Under the pieces are notes generated by a model, which was not told the DNA's origin, searched no databases, and saw only the letters and a program-made list of their open reading frames with translations. From the NCBI GenBank assembly GCA_035772405.1, contig JAYKKM010000123.1, positions 3,236,001-3,300,000 of the forward strand: a stretch of 64,000 nucleotides of DNA, in the 5' to 3' direction. Position 1 is the first letter of the stretch; each line of letters starts with the position of its first letter. Of the stretch, positions 45,891 through 58,252 are shown piece after piece. Made by a program: the position numbers and the translations under genes. The DNA is from Chrysogorgia sp. JL179-B06. Lineage: Eukaryota; Cnidaria; Anthozoa; Scleralcyonacea; Chrysogorgiidae.

Positions 45891-46620
45891 GTAGGTTGGG
45901 TTCTTTGCACACATTGATTGCGTAATTGGGTTCTTCGAACCCATCATTGATTGCGTAATTGGGTTCTTTGCAGCCATCCTTGATTGCGTAATTGGGTTCT
46001 TTGCACCCATCAAGGATTGCGAAATTGGGTTCTTTGCACCCATCATTGATTGCGTAATTGGGTTCTTTGCCCCATCATTGATTGCGTAATTGGGTTCTTT
46101 GCACACATGATTGATTGCGTATTGTGTTATTTGCACCCATGATTGATTGCGTAATTGGGTTCTTTGAACCCATGATTGGTTGCGTAATTGGGTTCTTTTC
46201 AGCCATGATTGATTGCGTGATTGGGTTCTTTTCGCCCATCATTGATTGCTTAATTGGGTTCTTTGCACCCATTATTGATTGCGTATTGGATTCTTTTCAC
46301 CCATCATGGATTGCGTAATTGCGTTCTTTTCACCAATCATCGATTGCGTAATTGCGTTCTTTTCACCCATTATTGATTGCGTGATTGGGTTCTTTGCACC
46401 CATTATTGATTGCTTAATTGGGTTTTTTGCACCCATCATTGATTGCGCGCGTAATTGGGTTCTTTGAACCCATCATTGATTGCGAAATTGGGCGTAATTT
46501 TGGGCTCTTTGCCCCAGTATCGATTGCGTGCTTGGGTTGTTTAGTAATCTTTACACCCATTGTCGATCACGTAATTGCGCTCATGATTGCGCTCTTTGCA
46601 CCTCTGACCTCCTCGGTTGC
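45891..46620. repeat. Satellite block 4, about 33-bp unit related to block 2
   Basis: About twenty copies built on ATTGATTGCGTAATTGGG and TTCTTTGCACCCATC. The right side decays into single diverged units up to about 46700. Confidence 0.93.
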
Positions 46621-46659
46621 ATAACTGGATTATCTGCGCCCTTATCAATGGCGTAGCTG

Positions 46660-47090
46660 GGATCTACATACCCGTCATCCTTTGCATAATTAGGATTATC
46701 CATTGCAACATGTCCGCAACACCATCAATGAATGGTGCAGAGCGATGGCCAAACGAGAGGACTACGTCTACATAGAATTTCCCGCGCCATTTCATGCCAA
46801 GTAGATACCGATCGCGTGGGTGTACTGGCGCTCTTAATATCTAGTTTGCTATGAGTGCGTCTTTTCGAGCCTCCATAATTAGTTTTATCGCGTCGTCGAC
46901 CTTGCAGTACTGCGTGTGACACGAACTTGGATCAATCGCATAACGTCAAAACGGCTAATGTGAAGCTCTTCAATTGGTGGGGTCTAGAAGAGGCCTTCTA
47001 CTCGACCTAGGCGTATTTCTTTAGAAAGATAATCATCTATAATTTTCGGGTGAGTCAAAGCATAATGCAGTTGACGTTCGCTGACTTTAA
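46660..47090 (-). pseudogene. DIRS/Ngaro-type reverse transcriptase remnant
   Basis: On minus, in shifting frames: RQLHYALTHPKIIDDYLSKE, IRLGRVEGLF, VDDAIKLIMEARKDALIA, KLDIKSA (RT motif A region), then HPRDRYLLGMKWRGKFYVDV, VLSFGHRSAPFIDGVADML (the LPFGLRSAP block). This order is characteristic of DIRS-order RTs, which supports the reading of the split repeats. The catalytic YLDD part and everything after it are replaced by satellite block 4. Confidence 0.78.
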
Positions 47091-47418
47091 ATTTCATTCA
47101 CGGTTAAAAAAAAATAAGGAAAAACAACTTCGTCGGCCATCCATAGTAAACAGGACTTTCTTACGATCAGGGTGTAGTGCGAGTTCCATTGCATATTGTT
47201 CAACACTAATGGGAGATTCATGTGGAGTAACAGGAACAAAGTTACTTTTCTATCGCTTAGATGTGCTGCGGCTTCTTCGACGTGATGATCTAGGCCGGTG
47301 ACTTTCTGGTCGATGGCTATCGTGCCCTCGAGGGCAGGCAATACGGCGATGTGTCCCCAATAAAAAGGGGGGTGTCTCAATTCCGGGGGCAGGGTATTTT
47401 GCCCTGCTTCGTGAGCAG

Positions 47419-47979
47419 CTATATCATGGCTATATGTTCGTAGATCATTTGCGAAGTATAATTCGTCCTCGCGCTATTAACCCCGGAATTAACCCCCATG
47501 GTTGGGTTTTGGCCACTTTCGCCCATTATGTGATGTTCGAGTGTAGGGCCACTTGGTAGCGTTATGCCAGCGTTACCTTCGGTCACATGAACGAACCCAG
47601 GGGCGTATAAATGTGCTAGGGACGTACCTTGTCTCTGCTCGACCATTATTCCTTCGTCAGATGGCGTGTTTCGAGTTGAACGCTCGCGAGGCCCGCTCGA
47701 CGGCAAAACATTGAACGTACCTGCGTTTTCGAGCGCCCGTACACGAGATGTAGCGGCACTTGATTGTTGTTTGGCGCTGGCCAACGGACCTTCTTGTGAG
47801 AGCGATTGCGCGACAACTTTGTGTAAGGCGGAGATAAATTCCGGGTGGTTCCACGGCATCTGTTCGCTAGATCTCGTCTCCCTCGCCATTCCTGAGCCAG
47901 AGGCTTCGCTTGGGGTTACCTCTTCATGTACCATGTTTGTCTCCGACATTATTTTCTTTCTTTCTTTTCGTTTTCCCAC
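47419..47979 (-). CDS. Gag-like ORF of the split-repeat element
   Basis: A 186-residue frame that begins just inside repeat A1 (MGKRKERKK; a second start MSETNMVHEE is possible at 47949). It is polar, with MPWNHPEFISALHKVVAQ and an Ala/Ser-rich segment RVRALENAGTFN. No catalytic motif is seen. The position, first ORF after the 5' repeat, and the composition fit a gag-type nucleocapsid ORF of DIRS/Ngaro elements. Downstream the reading decays before the RT remnant at 47090. Confidence 0.5.
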   Translation of the reverse strand: MGKRKERKKIMSETNMVHEEVTPSEASGSGMARETRSSEQMPWNHPEFISALHKVVAQSLSQEGPLASAKQQSSAATSRVRALENAGTFNVLPSSGPRERSTRNTPSDEGIMVEQRQGTSLAHLYAPGFVHVTEGNAGITLPSGPTLEHHIMGESGQNPTMGVNSGVNSARTNYTSQMIYEHIAMI

Positions 47980-47985
47980 GATAAC

Positions 47986-48174
47986 TGCGTATTTCTTCCG
48001 CGTTGATTACTGTGCACTGCGTCGTTTGCGTTTATTGCGTGACAATAACTTCGACTGCTATCGGATTACGGTTGCGTTGCATTCGAATGTCAATCTTGTG
48101 CGTCATCGATATCCTGGGGCGTATGCATCGTAGCACGTCTCCTTTGGTTTAACCTTGGTTATAACTAACCTCAT
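47986..48174 (-). repeat. Terminal repeat A1 of the split-repeat element
   Basis: The 189-bp 5' repeat on minus. Its outer end CCTCAT abuts the target TAAAAGGATCG, as in the empty paralog at 57660. Confidence 0.9.
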
Positions 48175-48179
48175 TAAAA

Positions 48180-48836
48180 GGATCGTCCAGAAGATGACTC
48201 GGACCTAGTACTTCGCGGTCACCTCAACTGCGAGAGTACCATCTAGCCACGACCATATAGCACCACGCTCTGTTTACATCATTGCTGGTATAAACAAAAG
48301 ACCAATCAACTGACCGAAGCTCGTCATTCATTGCCTTAGGATCATAGTTGTTATAATCACGACATGTAATCAATATTGGTTTAAATTTAATAGAATTCAC
48401 CTTTCGAACACAACCGACCATCTCGTGATCGCCAATGGAAGTTGGTATAACATCAGTGCCTTTAATTGTTGCTGGATTGTTAGTACTAACATCTATTAAG
48501 GATTTAGTTGATTCAGTTATTCGTGTTGGTTTAATGATCATTTGTTTGAAACCGTACAAATTCAAAACAGACATAAAATTCTTGTTGTCTCCTGGGATAA
48601 GGTAATTCACATTAAGCAATATAGTCTCCTTGGAAATCGTGGCAGCCAATAAAAGCATCTCATTGAAAGCATTGTTAAAATCGCGATTAAGTTGATTAGA
48701 ACTATCTGGGCGACGGTAAAATATTCCAATCATGAAATTCTTGGTGTGTTTCAGTAGGACTTCGATCCAAATACATTCGATCGGATGTTCTCGTTTTCTA
48801 AATCTTGTCTATACGCTCCCACATAATGTCATTTGA
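48180..48836 (-). pseudogene. LINE endonuclease C-part fragment (copy in unit 2)
   Basis: The minus frame (48733-48224) reads MIGIFYRRPDSSNQLNRDF, LNLYGFKQMIIKPTRITES, TKSLIDVSTNN, SIGDHEMVGC and VDWSFVYTSNDVNRAW. It is the second half of an APE-type endonuclease and the linker of a CR1/L2-like LINE. The GDFN motif is damaged here (LLNVNYL) but preserved in the copy at 57670-58252. Confidence 0.8.
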
Positions 48837-49422
48837 GATATAAGCTGCTACGCCACCACCCTGACCCGTTTTTCCGGGATTACTAATAAAGGACTACACA
48901 AGGACTACAGAATCAGTTCCACTATTGCCTGATCATCGCATTTCCGCGAAACTCGGAGTAGCAAACAATATTTGGTGAATATTTCTAACAGAATGAAATA
49001 GTTTTTGAAAAAAAGAAAATCTGTGTGAGAATCAAATATAAATAAGGCATTGTGAAATTAATTAGACGAGAAAATGTTATCATTTTAAATTTGATATCAT
49101 ATTTGAGAAGTAAAAACACGAATAGTTTTTTTGCAGTTATAAATAAAGGATAAATTGTAGTGGAATAATAGTAGGTATTACTATATATAAGCAACAATAA
49201 ATTATGTCAAATAGGGATAAATTATAAATGGTTAATGCATACAAGTAATTACATAAATATTTTAATACAAGTAACTACCTTCCAGTAATTAGATAAATGT
49301 TAACATATTGCCGAATCTTTGATAACACACCAAATCTGCGTTTAACTTCCCTTGCAATATACTTTCAATGCCTTTACGTTCAATTCATATTTATTCCTGT
49401 TTATGTTTTTAAACATATGTAG
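48837..49422. other. Intron preceding type II EGF exon, copy 2
   Basis: Paralog of 9116-9708. Nothing coding is seen. Confidence 0.7.
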
Positions 49423-49539
49423 ATGTTGATGAATGTCAATCCAACCCGTGCAATTTAAATGCAAACTGTACAAATACCATTGGCTCGTTTTCTTGTAGTT
49501 GCGATGTAGGCTATTCTGGGAATGGAACAAATTGTACAG
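49423..49539 (+). CDS. EGF exon type II, copy 2
   Basis: A complete 117-bp phase 1-1 exon between ATGTAG and GTAGGT. The cbEGF module starts DVDECQSNPCNLNANC and continues TNTIGSFSCSCDVGYSGNG to NCTG, with six cysteines. The calcium motif DVDEC and the C-x-N-x-x-x-x-F-x-C hydroxylation pattern are present. It differs from type I exons at about half of its residues, so the two types are old paralogs while copies within a type are young. Confidence 0.82.
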
Positions 49540-50069
49540 GTAGGTTGCTTCGTTTTTTAATCATGAGTATAGAGTTTTCCTTCCCCAAACAATCTTTGCT
49601 CGATCTGAGACGTCATGATTAGATTTTAAATACAGCTATATATGATACAGCTAAACATGAGTGTTTTGTTAGTTCGATATATGTCGAAGATTTTCCTCCA
49701 GAATATGTTTATAGTAATTATATTTAGCATATATAAAACGTTGTAAAAAATAGACACGTATAGCGTACATGGATCCGCGAATGAAATAGTATTCCGAGTT
49801 AAGATTCTGGACGAAATTCTAAATACACCTCCACATTAATCATAGCGTGTCTTAAATTGGGATGGAGTGAGTGCTTTTATATCCCATATACTGCTTAGCG
49901 TAACATACTAAACTAGAATATTTTATTAAAAATTTCGTTGTAATCAGTTTAAGTAGTAGTTAAAACATCGACCGCGAATATTTTAACGAACTTGTAAAAT
50001 GAATAGAATATATGATGCATACTTCATCATAATAATAGAATATATGATGCATATACTCTGAAAAAGTTC
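49540..50069. other. Intron after type II exon, copy 2
   Basis: Matches 9743-9890 in part, and 58969-59510 and 63458-64000 throughout. AT-rich, no gene. Copy 1 lacks about 400 bp here. Confidence 0.65.
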
Positions 50070-50479
50070 AATTTGAGAAAGTCAACTTTGATATATAAAA
50101 CATTGAAGATGTTGTTTTAAAGGTGCTGATTAAATATAATTTTTTTGGTATTTTCCTCATGAATTATTAATGATTGTATTAGTGTTCAATAACTTGGAAG
50201 CAAAATAATTTCTTATTTAATAATTTATATACTTCGCAAACAAAGTGTTCTGAAATTTGAGGCTCAACAACCAATGTTAAAAGATGAATTTATGGAACTT
50301 CCTCTAGCTTTAATTCACATTTCGCTTATCAGCGTAGATCAGAAAATTATCAATAATATATATCAGACTGAACAACAGCCTCGATTAAAACGTTAACAAT
50401 TGTTCCATAGGACAGAATAAAACAAATTTAATAAAGTTTTAGTATTATATGGGAAAATTGTACTTTCAAACATTCTTTC

Positions 50480-50810
50480 ACAACAAATGTACTGATTACC
50501 ATTCCTTGAACTACCTGTACGTATACAATTCAAAATAATTGTTTTAATTTTTAAGGCACTCAATTGAATAGCACCCACGACAGAACTACTTAATCATTAT
50601 GCTCCAAAGCATCCGCTTCGATCGAAAGAGGAAAATAATTTAGTTATCAAGAAAACAAATACAGTAACCTATGGTGATAGATCTTTTGTAGCTGTAGCCC
50701 CGAAATTATGGAACAACATACAGATTTTAAACAATTTTACCGATATAATTACCTTTAAAAATAACTTAAAACAATTCTATTTCCTGGATGATCTATACAC
50801 TATTATGAGC
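50480..50810 (+). pseudogene. LINE 3' fragment (CR1/L2-like C-terminus), intron copy 2a
   Basis: LLNHYAPKHPLRSKEENN and NTVTYGDRSFVAVAPKLWNN are readable in one frame, better preserved than in the copy at 10170. Confidence 0.68.
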
Positions 50811-51066
50811 TTAATGTATTTTATAATGCTATGTACTTTTATTATTTTAGCTTATATATTAGTTCTTAGTTATTATGTAAAACACATCGAAACATTGTTA
50901 TATGCGTTTATGAAAAACTTAGTTATATATAAGAGTATAGTAAAAAAGTAGAGTGCTGCTTAGACAGTGTTTTGAATATATAGAAAAGTGAAAAGGTGGT
51001 AAACTGCCAATAATTTAGTGACGAAATGCTGACGTTTCGAGCGGAGCCACTCACCATAGTAGTTAG

Positions 51067-51505
<439 letters not shown>

Positions 51506-51929
51506 TAAGAAAGTCAATTTTGATATATAAAACATTGAAAATGTTGTTTTAAAGATGCTGATTAAATATAATTTTTTTGGTATTTTCCTCATGAATTATT
51601 AATGATTGTATTAGTGTTCAATAACTTGGAAGCAAAATAATTTCTTATTTAATAATTTATATACTTCGCAAACAAAGTGTTCTGAAATTTGAGGCTCAAC
51701 AACCAATGTTAAAAGATGAATTTATGGAACTTCCTCTAGCTTTAATTCACATTTCGCTTATCAGCGTAGATCAGAAAATTATCAATAATATATATCAGAC
51801 TGAACAACAGCCTCGATTAAAACGTTAACAATTGTTCCATAGGACAGAATAAAACAAATTTAATAAAGTTTAAGTATTATATGGGAAAATTGTACTTTCA
51901 AACATTCTTTCACAACAAATGTACTGATT

Positions 51930-52260
51930 ACCATTTATTTGAACTACCTGTACGTATACAATTCAAAATAAGTGTTTTAATTTTTAAGGCACTCAATTGA
52001 ATAGCACCCACGACAGAACTACTTAATCATTATGCTCCAAAGCATCCGCTTCCATCGAAAGAGGAAAATTATTTAGTTATCAAGAAAACAAATACAGTAA
52101 CCTATGGTGATAGATCTTTTGTAGCTGTAGCCCCGAAATTATGGAACAACATACAGATTTTAAACAATTTTACCGATATAATCACCTTTAAAAATAACTT
52201 AAAACAATTCTATTTCCTGGATGATCTATTCACTATTATGAGCTTAATGTATTTTATAAT
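51930..52260 (+). pseudogene. LINE 3' fragment (CR1/L2-like C-terminus), intron copy 2b
   Basis: Second copy within the 1.4-kb duplication, with the same TYGDRSFVAVAPKLWNN frame. Confidence 0.68.
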
Positions 52261-52547
52261 GCTATGTACTTTTATTATTTTAGCTTACTGTATATATTAG
52301 TTCTCAGTTATTATGTAAAACACATCGAAACATTGTTATATGCGTTTATGAAAAACTTAGTTATATATAAGAGTATAGTAAAAAAGTAGAGTGCTGCGTA
52401 GACAGTGTTTTGAATATATAGAAAAGTGAAAAGGTGGTAAACTGCCAATAATTTAGTGACAAAATGCTGACGTTTCGAGCGGAGCCACTCACCAGAGTAG
52501 TTAGTTATATATATTTATATAGTTAGTTATATATATTATTTATTATT

Positions 52548-52553
<6 letters not shown>

Positions 52554-52604
<51 letters not shown>
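52554..52604. repeat. (TA)n tract
   Basis: About 50 bp of TA repeats left of the first large palindrome. Confidence 0.95.
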
Positions 52605-52606
<2 letters not shown>

Positions 52607-52678
52607 CAAAGTGTTGTGATAATAAATATCGGGTACAAAATCGTACGGGTAGAGTGCTCAATGCTTAAGCAGAGCGGC

Positions 52679-52986
<308 letters not shown>

Positions 52987-53050
52987 TACGTGTAGGTTTT
53001 GGTCTACGAAATGCAAAGAGTGCTCAACAACATATAGTTAGAGCAAATAA

Positions 53051-53324
<274 letters not shown>

Positions 53325-53404
53325 GTATTAAAATCGTATGTTCATTTTAATTAAATGATAGTCATTCGAAATAAAACTACAAACATTTATATTTTACGAT
53401 TTAG

Positions 53405-53521
53405 ATATTGATGAATGCTCTAGTATTCCATGTGCGCCTGATGCATCATGCAGCAACTCACAAGGATCTTTTAGTTGCCAATGTAACTTTGGTTATACTG
53501 GAAATGGATCACAGTGTTCAG
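53405..53521 (+). CDS. EGF exon type I, copy 3
   Basis: Complete 117-bp phase 1-1 exon. The module has DIDECSSIPC, CSNSQGSFSC and CNFGYTGNG, differing from copy 1 by V to F and from copy 2 by K to N. Six cysteines and calcium motif intact. The intron after it keeps only the first 45 bp of the usual sequence before Penelope family 2 sequence begins. Confidence 0.8.
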
Positions 53522-54678
53522 GTACTTTAAAGGTCGTTGTTTCAAAAGTATAAGTATAATATACTATAAGTATACTATAAACTCATCAGGTATCTTGGAA
53601 TCATTAGTATATTTACTTAATTCTCGACTCAATAATGCCGATGCATTTTATTAGACAGACAAACTGAAGCAAATCTTCGACAATATATTGCGTCGTGACG
53701 GATCAGTTAAACGATAGACATTTGTATCTAGTATGTTAACGTCATAAAATCTGAATAATATGCACCGACAATTTATTTTACAATTAATCATAATTTAATA
53801 ATAGGGGTGATTGAAAAATTGTGAATTTTTATTTAATAATTAAAAAACGAGCATACGTTTTATGAGCTAATAGTTTACGCGGGTGAAGCCCAAGTTTAAT
53901 ATGGCCAATATAAAACGAGGGCGAGAAGTTCAATAATTGTAGTAAATATTTATTTACTTGATTTTCGAGTGGGGATGTAGGTAATTGGACCAACACTGGG
54001 GTTGCTATTATGTAGATGAGCATGTATTTAGCATATAGCATGCGGCATTTGGCCTATAACTAAGACTGAAATGCGCAACTTGGCATATATGTAAGCGTAG
54101 TTTCTATCTTTGTCTGGTTACGGCGCTGGACAATGAAGTATAAACTGTTATAGTATATGTGCATAAAATCATTATAATGACAAGAATAAAGCTGCGTATT
54201 GTATTGTATATTGTGTAGATTCTTTGGGACACTGATTTTTGAGTTGAGATGTAGGTAATTGGACCAATACTGGGGTTGCTATTATGTAGATGAGTATGTA
54301 TTTAGCATAGCATGCGGAATTTGGCCTATAACTAAGACTGAAATGCGCACCTTGGCATATAGGATATGTAGGCGTAGTTTGTATCATTATCTTGTTATTG
54401 AATTGGGATGTGCTGTAGGTAATTCGACCAACACTGGGTTGCTATTATGTAGATGAGTATGTATTTAGCATAGTATGCTACATTTGGGCTATGGCTAAGA
54501 CTGAAATGCGCACATTGGCATCTATAGGCGTAGTTTCTATATCTTTGTCTGGTTACGGCGCTGGACAATGAAGTGTATAAACTGTTACAGTATACATTGT
54601 ATATGCATAAAATCATCATAAAGACAAGAATAAAGATGCGTGTTGTATTGTATATTGTGTAGATTCTTTGGGACATAA

Positions 54679-54725
54679 CCTTCTACAATTGTTTCGACCT
54701 TCTTTATGTGGTCTCCTCAGGAAGG
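54679..54725 (-). ncRNA. Hammerhead ribozyme (type I) in Penelope family 2, second copy
   Basis: The same 47-nt fold as 40690-40736 on the opposite strand, with unchanged stem I (CCTTC/GAAGG), CTGAGGA, GACC/GGTC stem II, GAAA and GTA. The core is conserved although the surrounding sequence differs. Confidence 0.85.
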
Positions 54726-55102
54726 ATTTTGGGGTTGGATGTCGATGTTATTTAGTTGTAGTTGGAGAATCAACAATAAATAGTATAATACCATAGAGAA
54801 ATACTAATAAATAGACATAAAAGTGTATGCTTAACAAAATTATTGTTTGGTTTCGAAAGTCCAACACAGTATAGCGAAGTTGTAGGATAAAAAAGATTGG
54901 ATAATTTTATTGTATGCGAAATGCTGTTCTATGGAATAACAACACCATATATTAAAAAGACCATCAATGATAATTGTGTATGCACTATAAATTAAATGGA
55001 ATGACGCTGTAGATTACAAAACTGTAAATGAATATTGTAACTGGATTCAAATGTGTGTAATAGATTCTTATATGCATGAAAATTGTAGATTATATTAAAA
55101 TA

Positions 55103-55932
55103 CCGGGTGTCCCAAAAAAAAGTACTCCGGTTTGATTCATAATAACTTCTAAACGAGTGAAACTATTAAACTGAAATAACTTTCATTAGATAGAGGGAAG
55201 ACTAACTTAGATTTTGAAATTTTACAGTTGTATTTTACTTAAAAATTCACGGAGATATTAATGTTCAAAATCGGTAGCATATTTCTGGATGTGTCTAAAA
55301 TATGCAAAAAACGCCGTATCAAATATTAATCAAGCTTTGCTCAACTGAAACACGCACTATTAGCAGTAAATAAACGACACTTGACAAATTGTTTGTTATG
55401 AAACGAAGTATTATTATTTACAAAATACAAGCAAGATTTATTCGTTCGGAATCGCGTGTCCTCTAGCACGAATGCACTGCCTAGCCCGTGACACCATTGC
55501 GTCGGAGGAGTCATGGATCATTCGTTGTTCTAGATATTTACGGCATGCTGTCACAATTGAGTTGCGAAGCTCTTCTAAATTCTGCGGTTGCTGATCATGT
55601 GGTACATTCCAAATTTGTTCATGTTCAGAATAAACTCAGAATGAAACACAATCAAACCATAACTCCATAAGACATAACATACAACTCCCCAGAGACATCC
55701 AACATTGAGTATTTGATACGGCGTTTTTTGCATATTTTAGACACATCCAGAAATATGCTACCGATTTTGAAAATTAATATCTCCGTTAATTTGTAAGTAA
55801 AATACAACTGTAATATATCAAAATCTAAGTTAGTCTTCCCTCTATCTAATGAAAGTTATTTCAGTTTAATAGCTTCACTCGTTTAGAAGTTATTATGAAT
55901 CAAACCGGAGTACTGTTTTTTGGGACACCCGG
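55103..55932. mobile_element. Tc1/mariner-like element with long terminal inverted repeats, 830 bp
   Basis: The TIRs are about 225 bp, beginning CCGGGTGTCCCAAAA, flanked by TA on each side (55101-55102 and 55933-55934). The empty site CCAGACTATTTTAATA is at 40323-40338 in the other copy of the host element. Only the tail of a transposase remains inside, so it is non-autonomous. Confidence 0.88.
55439..55624 (-). pseudogene. Transposase C-terminal fragment of the Tc1/mariner-like element
   Basis: On minus: EQIWNVPHDQQPQNLEELRN, SIVTACRKYLEQRMIHDSSD, AMVSRARQCIRARGHAIPNE, then stop. The NLEELR-SI..AC motif and the closing CI-ARG-H segment fit the end of IS630/Tc1/mariner-type transposases. The catalytic D-D-D/E part is missing. 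Confidence 0.65.
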
Positions 55933-56003
55933 TAGTCTGGCGTTGGATCTTTGTAAAGGCCAGAGAACGAAGATAAGTCTTGTTATACACATTTTTGATA
56001 TTA

Positions 56004-57028
56004 TTAAAGAAATACCTAATGGTTTTCCGTGTTTGGATACTCTGATCCAAACACGCGGGATGTTGCGAGACTTGAGAAAAGCGTAAAAAAAACACGAGCC
56101 GCTAGGCGAGTGTTTTAGCTTTTCGAAAGTCGAGAGTATCCAAACACGGAAAACCATTAGGTATTTATTTTATAAAATAACCACAGAGAAATATCACTAA
56201 AAGTTATTAATATAATTAGATCAACATTGCAATTCTCCCAAAAACCGTCAACTACCAATCAGGGGAGGTCTTTCATGTCCTTCCAAGCTAATCGGCTGAT
56301 CATGGATGGTTTCCTATTATGATTTATGATGCTGACGACAGCAACAGCCAAAAATAAGTTTGAAGTGGTAAAAACATCAGGAAACATGCTGAAAAAGATA
56401 TTTCCAGATGGATTTAATCGCGAAAATATACCGTTTAACTTTATGTTGAATTGCTGCAGATGTAAAGTGATGTTGTGAGTTTGCCTAGCCTTTATATCCT
56501 ACAACACAGAATCTTTTTTGTGGTTTTCTCTCACTGTCGAAGTGTTGTTCGGTGATTTTTTGTTGGCTACAAGAACAAAATGAATGGTTTCCTCGTGAAT
56601 ATCCTGCCCGACGAGAGGTAAAATAAACATTTTACACCTTTTCCATGTTCTCTTGGTGAACTATATCTATAAAAAGTGTTGTGTTTTGGGGTTTTATTGA
56701 AACTTTCAATAAGGTAAACGTCGCCCTCACAAATTATACGGGAATTCTAGTTCGCTTTAGCGTTTCTTTGTCCACTTTAAATACTTATAATTTCGGCCTA
56801 TTTTTGTAAAATCTTGTGAAAATTAACAGGGAAGATTGCTATATTTTATTTATAGTTATTGTGCATATGTATAGAATGTTAATAAATGTTTAAAAACGAT
56901 GACGGGTCGGCTGGATTTGCTTTTTGTGTGTACAAGGTCGACCTCAAAATTCCCGTGTTTGGATGCTCTTATCCAAACACGGGTATTGACCAATCAGAAC
57001 GCTTGTTGTGTACATGTTATTTTATAAA
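56004..57028. mobile_element. Fold-back insertion with repeated GTTTGGAT hairpins, about 1.0 kb
   Basis: Comparison with 40225-40270 shows an insertion at TGATATTA|GTATATTA. At its left is a 157-bp palindrome (56008-56164) with arms AATACCTAATGG...GTGTTTGGATACTCT. The motif CGTGTTTGGAT...ATCCAAACACG forms small hairpins at 56028-56055 and 56958-56982. There is no transposase. The target duplication is unclear. Confidence 0.65.
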
Positions 57029-57310
57029 GTATATTAGTGCAGATATAATGACTAAGATAAAAATATATACAGCTATAATAGTGTAAATGTTTGGACGAAA
57101 ATAATGGTATCAATTGAAAACCTGCACATTTTTATGGACAGTTGATAAGTTGTAGTGAGAATATTATATGTATAAGGCTTTAGAGGATCTTGATATCATT
57201 GTAAAATTGGTACGGTATTATCGAGTAACACTAGAGTATTTTAGTTTTAGTAACAGATCGGAGTAGTTTTAAAATTAATAAATGGATATATTTACTGTAT
57301 TGGTATAAAT

Positions 57311-57669
57311 GATCATGGTGTGATTGGTATACGAACACAAATCAAATGTAATATTTTTGCATAATGGTGACACATTGACTAACTTGTATGGCATCATTCA
57401 AATATACATACATGAAGTTGCTGACAATGAAGTTCTGGAGTTAAGCAGTTCACAGGATCCAATGGAAAGATTGTACTGGCACTACTTCTCTCAGCGAGAG
57501 GTTAGACGAAATGAGAGATTGTTACGATGCGACATGCTTGTATGATGAAATACATAATGGACTGTTAACCCCAAAACAAGCTAGATCCTAACCCTAACCA
57601 CCCGCCTACTTTTCTAACACCCCACCTAATGGTTTTCTAATACTAACCTTAATACTAATAAAAGGATCG
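57311..57669. other. Sequence between Penelope family 2 and the LINE relic
   Basis: No gene is recognised. 57497-57660 matches 41641-41834 and includes the empty site (about 57655) of the split-repeat retroelement. Confidence 0.6.
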
Positions 57670-58252
57670 TCCAGAAGATGACTCAGACCTAGTACTTCAC
57701 GGTCACTTCAGCTGCGAGAGTACCATCTAGCCACGACCATATAGGACCACGCTCTGTTTACATCATTGCTGATATAAACAAAAGACCAATCAACTTTTCG
57801 AAGCTCGTCATTCATTGCCTTGGGGTCATAGCTGTTATAATCACGACATGTAATACAACCGACCATCTTGTGCTCGCCAATGGAAGTTGGTATAACATTA
57901 CTAACATCTATTAAGGATTTAGTTGATTCAGTAATTCGTGTTGGTTTAATGATCATTTGTTTGAAACCGTACAAATTCAAAACAGACTTAAAATCCTTGT
58001 TGTCTCCTGGGAAAAGGTAATTCACATTAAAATCGCCCATCGATATAGTCTCCTTGGGAATCGTAGCAGCCGTTGAAAGCATCTCATTTCAAGCATTGTT
58101 AAAATCGCGATAAATGTGTTTAGCACTATCTTGGGGACGGTAAAATATTCCAATGATGAAATTCTTGATGTGTTTCACTAGGACTTCGATCCAAATACAT
58201 TCGATGTTCTCGTTTTCTAAATCTTGTCTACGCTCCCACATAATATCATTTG
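57670..58252 (-). pseudogene. LINE endonuclease C-part fragment (copy in unit 3)
   Basis: Minus frame with ETISMGDFNVNYLFPGDNK, SVLNLYGFKQMIIKPTRIT and VDWSFVYISNDVNRAW. GDFN is the endonuclease motif. It lies at the same position relative to the following exon as the fragment at 48180-48836, so the LINE entered before units 2 and 3 separated. Confidence 0.8.

Larger units (their letters stand above)
41835..48174 (-). mobile_element. Ngaro/DIRS-like split-direct-repeat retroelement carrying satellite arrays, 6.34 kb
   Basis: On minus the order is A1 (47986-48174), body, B1 (42284-42460), A2 (42094-42282), 82-bp spacer, B2 (41835-42011). A1 and A2 (189 bp) look identical, as do B1 and B2 (177 bp). 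The layout A-body-B-A-B is that of Ngaro-type tyrosine-recombinase retrotransposons. The paralog at 57655-57670 is an empty site, and no target duplication beyond a possible single T is seen, as expected for recombinase insertion. The B1/A2 junction equals the two outer ends joined. The body has a gag-like ORF and a decayed DIRS-type RT. RNase H and recombinase are replaced by about 4 kb of satellites. Confidence 0.8.
53600..57310 (-). mobile_element. Penelope family 2, non-coding end region, interrupted by two elements
   Basis: Reverse complement of 39741-40990 plus 31151-31568. It lacks the RT ORF. Units of a roughly 200-bp repeat with GGACCAACACTGGGGTTGCT occur three times (53980, 54260 and 54425), suggesting tandem terminal repeats. 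The hammerhead at 54679-54725 is on minus. Insertions at 55103-55932 and about 56004-57028 interrupt it. Confidence 0.7.

Noticed and set aside
47087..47380. 97-residue minus ORF as a protein of the split-repeat element
   Set aside because: It contains no recognisable RT or gag motif and lies where the reading has decayed. It may be a shadow of a shifted frame.
57580..57605. Telomere-like AACCCTAACC (also near 5245, 7705 and 41755)
   Set aside because: Only one or two units, inside repeated elements. Not a telomeric array.
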